Part shown: piece after piece, positions 8,701-11,314 of the stretch
Position numbering within the stretch: the stretch's first letter is position 1
Layout of the letters: the number at the start of each line of letters is the position of its first letter
Origin: Chrysochromulina tobinii
Lineage: Eukaryota > Haptophyta > Prymnesiales > Chrysochromulinaceae
NCBI GenBank assembly: GCA_001275005.1
Contig: JWZX01002230.1
Span: 1-11,314 of the forward strand
Length of the DNA stretch: 11,314 nucleotides
Direction of reading: 5' to 3'
The notes under the pieces: generated by a model
What the model was told of the DNA's origin: nothing
Database searches by the model: none
The model's input: only the letters and a program-made list of their open reading frames with translations
Made by a program: the position numbers and the translations under genes

Positions 8701-11314
8701 CGCTTGGTGGCTCGCCACCAAGGCCCCCCTAGCGATCGGGGCACGCCCACCGAAAGACGTCATCGCAGACGCTAACAAGGAGATGCGGGACAAAACAAGG
8801 GTCATCGCGGACTTCCTCGTCCTAGATGCGCACGTGGCTCCGGGGACCCCGCTGGCGCAAGGGCTACGCAGGGCAGCGACGACGGCCCATGCCCTCGCGA
8901 CACAAGCCGACCAAGCCCTGACACCCGAAAAGTCCACGCAACAGGCAGGTGCCGCGGAGCAGGCGGAGACCGCATGGGCATGGGCTGCCGCGATGGATGC
9001 GGCTGCGAGGACTATGGAAGCACCCGCGACGGAACGCGACGCGCAGCGACGAGCCGCGGAACGGGCGTATGCGGAATGGCTTGCGGCCCAGGCGCGCGAA
9101 GCGACCGGCGTACTCGCAGAGGCGGTCGCACGATGGGGACGGGCGCTCCCGGAGCACCGACACGCAGCTGCCGGTAATGCCGACGGGGCGCACGCCGCAG
9201 AGGAAGCGGACGGAAGGTCCCCGGCTAAACGGTTCCGACCCAGCGCGCGCCCAGTTTGCTTCATGGGCACTCTCATGCCAGCGGACGACGACGGGCGACG
9301 ACGAATGCGGCCGTCCCTAGAACTTACCGACGCGCAGCGCAGAGCCGCGGCGACACTACCCCCCACTGTATGCATACCCACGGCACTTGACATGCGACGG
9401 GACCCGAGGGTCGCGTGGGATGATGCATGGCACATGTGGAACGCTGCACCTCGGCGGCTGGGGTGGAAACTCACGGAAGAACAATTGGAGCAAGTGCAAA
9501 GACAGCGAATTGCCGCAGCAGCGCGCCGGGCGGCGGCACGCCCGACGGGCACAGATCGCGAAGCGGTCACGGTCACGGGCGCACAAGCCGACGAAACCGC
9601 GCCAGCGGCCGACGAAACGGGGGCACGTCCTTATGGCACTAACCACGCCCGCGAACAGCTCGAAGAAACCATGACGGCGGAGGAACGGGCCGACACGGCG
9701 GCGGCGACGGCACAAGGCGACGACAGGGGGCCGTGGGACTGGAGCGCGGAGGAAATGGCTGACGCCGAGCGCGAGGCCACGGGTGCTTGGGACGGAGAGG
9801 AAGAGGCGGTATGGGGAGTCGACGAGGCCTTGGAAGCATACGACGAGGCGGGGGTGACGGCGGAGGCCTATCTCCGCCAGGACGCGCCCCAAGCAACGCT
9901 ACGGGAATGTGCAGGAGGCGTGACCGCCGAACAGCGGAAGCTCGTGGCGGAGCGCCACGTGCTTGCACTCGAGCGACGACAACGACGAGAAACGGACGAG
10001 TCCGAGCGGTCTGCCGCCACGCATGCCGCAGCCACGGCAGCCGCGGACAGAGAATGGCAACGAAGATCCGATGAAGCCGCCGCGACGCGGCGCTCGACGG
10101 ACGTGCGAGTAATGAACACCAAGGACGATCGCCGCACAAACTTCGCGGACATGTACCGTGACGCCATCGCCAAGGACGCTGTGCGCAACGACGCGGCGCG
10201 ACGCAAGGCTGTGGCACAGGAAGCGGAGCGCGTGGCCCAAGAAGCAGGCGCCCTCCGCGCGCATGCAACTGCGGAAAGTTTAGACCGGGCGCGTGCGGCA
10301 CTCGCGCGACGGAAGATTGAACTCGGCGACCAGGAAGGCGTCACGACGACCGAGCGCGACGCCCTCGAACGGGAGGTACGCTACGAAGCGGAGACACAGC
10401 AGCGCGCAGCACAACAAGCAGCCCGCGACGAGGCCACGCGAGCGGCGCACGCACAGGCGGAGGCGGCAGCGGACAGGCTCCAAGTCGCACGGGAGGCCAT
10501 CGGAGATTCGCTACACGCTCTCGCGGGAGGGGATGCGCGTGCGCGCCACTCCGAGCAGAAAGCGGACGAGGCACAACAGGAGGAGGAACGCTACGCCCAG
10601 GTGGAATACTGGGACACACTCACAGCGGAGCAGCGGGTGGCCATTCTCGCCAGCCCTACGCTGCGGCTCTGCGTGCGTCATCGGGACATGGAACAAGCCG
10701 AGGCGAGACGGACGACGGATAGCGGCATCGACATCAGCATGGAGCCCAAGGAGCGCCGGCTTATCGACACGGCGGAGACAAAGCACGTAGCCGCCGCCGG
10801 GCTCGCCATCGAAGAGACGTACGGAATCCAATACGCGTACGCGGTCGACGGCAGCAAAGACGATGCGGAGGCGTGGGGCGCGGGCGCAACTGGGGAGCGA
10901 GCGGCGGCGTGGGGCGCATGGGACGGCGTCACGGCATACGGGGGGGCGCTTCCGCCGGGTACCGGCAACCAAGAGGCCGAATTATACGCCATCGAACGCA
11001 TCCTCTCGCGCCATAAACGGGGAGATCGGATCCTTATCATGTGCGACTGCCAAGCAGCACTCAAGACGCTCGACGGCACATGGCAGAGCGGGCGGGTGGG
11101 CACGGGAAGCCCCGCAGCGGGAAGAACGGGCGGACTCCTGGTAGAGGCAATCACGCGACACCGGCTCCGGATCTCGAGCCGCACGGATGACGCACAGCCT
11201 CGCGGGTGCGTCTGCTTCCTGTGGGTCAAGGCGCATGGGGGAGGCATCGTGCCCAATGCGTACGCCGATGCGATCGCCAAATCCTGCCTGACGGCCGAAG
11301 TGGACTACGCCACG
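2624..11314 (+). CDS. Giant retrotransposon polyprotein: OTU protease - EEP endonuclease - RT - RNase H (3' partial)
   Basis: The frame has no stop from 2555 to the right edge. The ATG at 2624 is the only in-frame ATG before the protease Cys codon, so it is the preferred start, giving at least 2897 residues. Domain order by residue: OTU-like protease about 35-195; Ala/Pro-rich disordered linker about 195-400; Tudor/SH3-like segment 460-496; EEP endonuclease 641-932; helical, charged linker about 933-1290; reverse transcriptase with thumb 1291-1859; chromo-like segment 1957-1990; Ala/Arg/Glu-rich helices about 1991-2689; RNase H from 2733 to the edge. It should bind its own RNA, nick target DNA and copy the RNA into DNA at the nick (target-primed reverse transcription), with RNase H removing the template strand. 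Processing by the OTU-like domain is inference. No CCHC zinc knuckle and no separate ORF1 are seen. Codon use is extremely GC-biased but consistent throughout, arguing for one coding unit. Confidence 0.85.
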   Translation, partial: MHFQHFHCISSDCILHPCIPPFLERRTTLSEVLKELSLRKEETSGRNFNCLAFSILLGTDRITPEEQWTGGTRGDEERRLTHETIIRRLPPEAATKVGHNGEWWAGETRDSLNITMETSQVMGEAHVHGFCNRFNRSIVVVDVREPAAVLSEYRPGYDIQRQISMQEAYGLRNHGEQPIWVLLEPDHFSALLPVRRPVALERRASTVTGAPATAAAEETAEADTTSARARDPEQQLLPTALDNPRVDAAGGGAERATQTGAADGAASANQSDTRVELDVQGVHDAPTNTPPHATTRARRPQPARPTREPEPPPGPQPGAHPQGDTAAPGIAWAARVLQESGYTNRGGAAIADLDAYALARYVNESTAGEKEFRDARFDEAPVREYIREGGGNDDKYDTHTLRQAVADHNRLRRGDRYASGLTPDVREQGPIVWPRDTVRLQRTGAPAQRTGDRKKAWGTGATGTVLRSASRGDWTVELDNGAGTYDIPGHDVNILSKRDYAAGDVVVATRNTATGGAGMHGPGALLLLRRVPDATGRPGALWRAFSSNASLVDIHEDDVTRVPWQVHGRQPRRTPRPASTREELVAIAQRLYAQTGDWEGDLLSATQSAASQEGLSIDTGEAGRAIQEAQRRWRGGRSCARMVTLNHGGIVVRLRETTAAIPGLRRMAAAPEHANTAALAWEADGRLWRTMHTLAADNDIVLLQETHLPEHDPEGLSERITQLLTGGEYSGWRVAASPAPADDTYAGVLMWWNATTVEVSDIQTLTPGRLQRARVRVLADGTELIVVNAYVPTKRGAPNARQATVLEQVRSQLQSAIDTADTDGDEIAIGGDLQAQTLTTLEARKHMGSAHEYDLWLDTLCADNCLTSVGDDEPTYSGGAEGPQTTIDHWLVSAGLTDRAAAEVGAGADGLAGLEHSTHGHNSLQLTIAIRTAEAEDVEEEWEHREPQLPPMDEDEWVAFDAHEEGTAAAAADGANSGGEPTFGQAARRLEAIEDALKGLVAGIQELSSNSDTPQGTKISRLHAKLLRWRRWLRMCDGQKLFPDSHPMFNSEDCAHVLGDAPATDDKIRKAILHSAPGRERRVALREVCRCRFLQARERYEETVAEGAVDRDRVRTRLLDDIRKAVEEGRDPRWECFRAVGRAKAALAGKRTAPRLDQPGMRAIKRTGAAEAETGTDAVLRAIHDESIVMHQERGASAAGALAMQDHMAAAGLPAPWPHTVHERREEAEIVAEKERRATADAQRQESWARWREATCREGGDTHDPWQMVLSDAYPPLVEYLRAEMLTIMSDDNIDRGLQRFRARQGVGVGGFSGIWITRAGAPTRKRYVQALRDTAADVLVAADALDRARCPQTRRVAVQMIRDAAPKGWTQWIIMLLTKPGKALDVLSKRRDICLQPHSLKLCANAVAPHYAAVQERTQPESNTGFREHGAATTTALWLGLTKEEAASERKGWYCGYIDKGGFFQSCVRRAQRVVEARFGVPVTVTTLIMAIHEALVVRYDSGSGITHGTESNVGNGQGDTIAPMRSMIPLAIETRAVEWLVAGFQFVAPKGVSRTRTPQGWFADDGAFVVDSLRALQQAFLVASAMARVLGFTVGIDADAKGVPNGDKTGWMGSEWRDGAWTEMGDDVTIRLIDGRAVPRVKGFYKHLGIRQTPFADWTTARQVVMNRCGGIASALSRLGVLTAEEYVDTVDAATTTVVAYYGAAFPIGRRACERIDVAKRRGLARMGHAGERTSRWLAHAPRPRGLGMAMTWPHAAAALVVEIDRALNMPETAPAHVATASRIAKEFWRWGWRPNHGARVPIAWNPTWMREALTEDGIIEAWQLYLQIANVRTRASLVGSGAADAMTARYRMPADPTGADAPVWEREGRTYGRRLARLGGTLRRHFIAPNGGWCSPKELGEYLGRGGRIVGGHRIEAKLTEAETQEYRLLLQQFHPDENEWAQSQRHGERERPPEIRAVDVLGADGTDYLIEFSDGTTRWGRRPRAMAPGIAAKLRAARAAYLAEGERTIEQRAEELLDDAPGAWWLATKAPLAIGARPPKDVIADANKEMRDKTRVIADFLVLDAHVAPGTPLAQGLRRAATTAHALATQADQALTPEKSTQQAGAAEQAETAWAWAAAMDAAARTMEAPATERDAQRRAAERAYAEWLAAQAREATGVLAEAVARWGRALPEHRHAAAGNADGAHAAEEADGRSPAKRFRPSARPVCFMGTLMPADDDGRRRMRPSLELTDAQRRAAATLPPTVCIPTALDMRRDPRVAWDDAWHMWNAAPRRLGWKLTEEQLEQVQRQRIAAAARRAAARPTGTDREAVTVTGAQADETAPAADETGARPYGTNHAREQLEETMTAEERADTAAATAQGDDRGPWDWSAEEMADAEREATGAWDGEEEAVWGVDEALEAYDEAGVTAEAYLRQDAPQATLRECAGGVTAEQRKLVAERHVLALERRQRRETDESERSAATHAAATAAADREWQRRSDEAAATRRSTDVRVMNTKDDRRTNFADMYRDAIAKDAVRNDAARRKAVAQEAERVAQEAGALRAHATAESLDRARAALARRKIELGDQEGVTTTERDALEREVRYEAETQQRAAQQAARDEATRAAHAQAEAAADRLQVAREAIGDSLHALAGGDARARHSEQKADEAQQEEERYAQVEYWDTLTAEQRVAILASPTLRLCVRHRDMEQAEARRTTDSGIDISMEPKERRLIDTAETKHVAAAGLAIEETYGIQYAYAVDGSKDDAEAWGAGATGERAAAWGAWDGVTAYGGALPPGTGNQEAELYAIERILSRHKRGDRILIMCDCQAALKTLDGTWQSGRVGTGSPAAGRTGGLLVEAITRHRLRISSRTDDAQPRGCVCFLWVKAHGGGIVPNAYADAIAKSCLTAEVDYAT
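2726..3208 (+). other. OTU-like cysteine protease domain
   Basis: Residues about 35-195 of the polyprotein. The nucleophile motif reads GRNFNCLAFSIL with Cys50 (codon 2771-2773), comparable to the OTU D-G-N-C-L-F-x-A-x-S motif. A middle segment CNRFNRSIVVVDV resembles the OTU 'active region then strand' piece. The closing motif IWVLLEPDHFSALLPV carries His187 (codon 3182-3184), comparable to H-Y/F-x-x-L. The Cys-His spacing of 137 residues suits an OTU core. The Asp normally two residues before Asn-Cys is replaced (N-F-N-C), so activity is not assured. OTU enzymes usually cleave ubiquitin linkages; in a retroelement the role could be polyprotein cleavage or deubiquitination of host proteins. 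The assignment rests on motif reading only. Confidence 0.65.
4001..4111 (+). other. Possible Tudor/SH3-like small beta-barrel segment
   Basis: Residues 460-496 read GATGTVLRSASRGDWTVELD then NGAGTYDIPGHDVNIL. The pattern G-x-V, a short turn, W-x-V-x-L-D-x-G, then a D-V-x-x-L end is typical of Tudor, agenet or KOW-like barrels that bind modified tails or nucleic acid. It is followed by a related strand pattern, DYAAGDVVVATRN. There is no decisive signature, so the call is tentative. Confidence 0.35.
4544..5419 (+). other. APE-type (EEP) endonuclease domain with variant active-site motifs
   Basis: Residues 641-932 follow the order of the exonuclease-endonuclease-phosphatase fold. Motifs seen: MVTLNHGG with Asn646; IVLLQETHL with the metal-binding Glu705; VVNAYVPT (Asn788, Tyr790); AIGGDLQAQ with Asp832, where the usual GDFN Asn is Gln834; TIDHWLVS with Asp888 and His889; and a final STHGHNSLQLTI, where the family SDH triad reads H-G-H (His919, Gly920, His921). 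The general fold is clear and the length is normal. Two conserved positions (Asn to Gln in GDFN, Asp to Gly in SDH) are changed, so nicking activity is uncertain. In non-LTR elements this domain makes the first-strand nick at the target. Confidence 0.75.
6494..8200 (+). other. Reverse transcriptase domain (LINE type) with thumb region
   Basis: Residues 1291-1859. Fingers: WIIMLLTKPGK (Lys1380) and then RRDICLQPHSLKLCAN, matching the K-P-G-K...R-P-I-S-L motif. GFREHGAATTTALWLGL follows as in LINE elements. Motif A is YIDKGGFFQSC with catalytic Asp1460; the usual AFDSV is FFQSC. Motif B is NGQGDTIAPM (Gly1518-Gln1519-Gly1520). Motif C is WFADDGAFV with catalytic Asp1566-Asp1567. Motif D ends GDKTGW (Lys1610). 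Motif E is YKHLGI (about 1647-1652). The thumb shows YYGAAFP and RPRGLGMAM, common in LINE thumbs. All three metal-binding aspartates are present, so polymerase activity is plausible. Confidence 0.92.
8492..8593 (+). other. Possible chromo-like segment after the reverse transcriptase
   Basis: Residues 1957-1990 read PEIRAVDVLGADGTDYLIEF followed by SDGTTRWGRR. This resembles the chromodomain order 'E-x-I-L-D, strand, Y-L-V-K-W, T-x-W'. The aromatic cage is incomplete and the C-terminal helix is Ala-rich. If real, it could tether the element to chromatin. Motif reading only. Confidence 0.3.
8594..10690 (+). other. Long Ala/Arg/Glu-rich helical region between RT and RNase H
   Basis: About 700 residues (1991-2689) dominated by Ala, Arg, Glu, Asp and Gln, in patterns such as AEERADTAAATAQG and RKAVAQEAERVAQEAG. 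They suggest long single helices or coiled coils. Short Trp-rich acidic islands (GPWDWSAEEM, GAWDGEEEAVWG) interrupt it. No stop or frame change occurs across 2.1 kb. It has no recognised catalytic motif. It may act as a spacer or as an oligomerisation or RNA-binding arm. Plus-frame codons remain consistent, while the long minus-strand frame at 8536-9576 has only Ala/Ser/Arg composition and looks like a shadow. Confidence 0.6.
10820..11314 (+). other. RNase H domain, catalytic residues intact (continues past edge)
   Basis: Residues 2733 to the edge. The first catalytic Asp is in YAVDGSK (Asp2742). The Glu is in QEAELYAIERIL (Glu2786). The second Asp is in ILIMCDCQAALKTL (Asp2808). The His is in LWVKAHGGGIVPN (His2871), and the last Asp is in AYADAIAKS (Asp2882). 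Spacings of 44, 22, 63 and 11 residues fit type I RNase H (E. coli 38, 22, 54, 10). This domain removes the RNA template after cDNA synthesis. RNase H is present in the I and Dualen-type non-LTR groups and absent from many others, which helps classification. Confidence 0.88.

Larger units (their letters stand above)
2555..11314 (+). mobile_element. Non-LTR retrotransposon, Dualen/RandI-like, 3' end outside window
   Basis: One reading frame carries an OTU-like cysteine protease, an APE/EEP endonuclease, a LINE-type reverse transcriptase and RNase H. There is no integrase, no aspartic protease and no long terminal repeat, so a non-LTR element is indicated. Established knowledge: the Dualen family of Chlamydomonas encodes RT, RNase H, a cysteine protease and two endonucleases (APE plus restriction-like). 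The visible set matches except for the restriction-like endonuclease, which may lie past 11314. The left boundary is uncertain: 2555 is the first codon after the last in-frame stop (2552-2554) and also the start of the AT-rich junction block. The uninterrupted frame of more than 8.7 kb suggests a young or still selected copy. Confidence 0.8.

Noticed and set aside
8536-9576. 346-codon minus-strand frame
   Set aside because: Ala/Ser/Arg-rich with no domain, opposite the continuous polyprotein frame; explained by GC-biased codons.

Overview
The window looks like nuclear DNA from a GC-rich unicellular alga, for example a haptophyte or a prasinophyte/chlorophyte-type green alga. Two things point that way. 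The first is a cell-surface protein with a long SPPPP-type proline tract plus a Cys-rich C-x3-C...DGYCDDGGPGS module. The second is a giant non-LTR retrotransposon polyprotein of the kind described from Chlamydomonas (Dualen/RandI). The exact lineage cannot be fixed from sequence alone, and nothing bacterial (operons, Shine-Dalgarno spacing) is seen.

Layout. Positions 1-289 (minus strand) hold the first ~96 codons of an unrecognised Ala/Pro/Glu-rich protein that leaves the window on the left. Positions 290-686 are a divergent intergenic region with a perfect 16-bp palindrome. Positions 687-2603 (plus) encode a 638-residue proline-rich single-pass membrane protein. It has a signal-type hydrophobic stretch, a Cys-rich module, a ~126-residue Pro tract, a transmembrane helix, a coiled coil and a polar tail with an internal duplication. 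Positions about 2555-2700 are a locally AT-rich junction with a duplicated T6C3 motif and regularly spaced TGCAT units.

From 2555 to the right edge (11314) one plus-strand frame stays open without a stop. From its first ATG at 2624 this gives at least 2897 residues. It reads in order: OTU-like cysteine protease, Pro/Ala-rich linker, small Tudor/SH3-like fold, APE-type (EEP) endonuclease, helical linker, LINE-type reverse transcriptase with FADD, chromo-like segment, ~700 residues of Ala/Arg/Glu-rich helix, and RNase H. The open frame continues past the window.

The main result is this large retrotransposon polyprotein. RT, APE endonuclease, RNase H and a cysteine protease together match the published domain set of the Dualen family. 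That family also carries a second, restriction-like endonuclease, which would have to lie beyond 11314 if present. The RT and RNase H catalytic residues look intact. The EEP domain departs from consensus at two signature positions. The element begins almost exactly where the membrane-protein gene ends (20 bp between stop and ATG), so it may have inserted in, and replaced, the 3' end of that gene.
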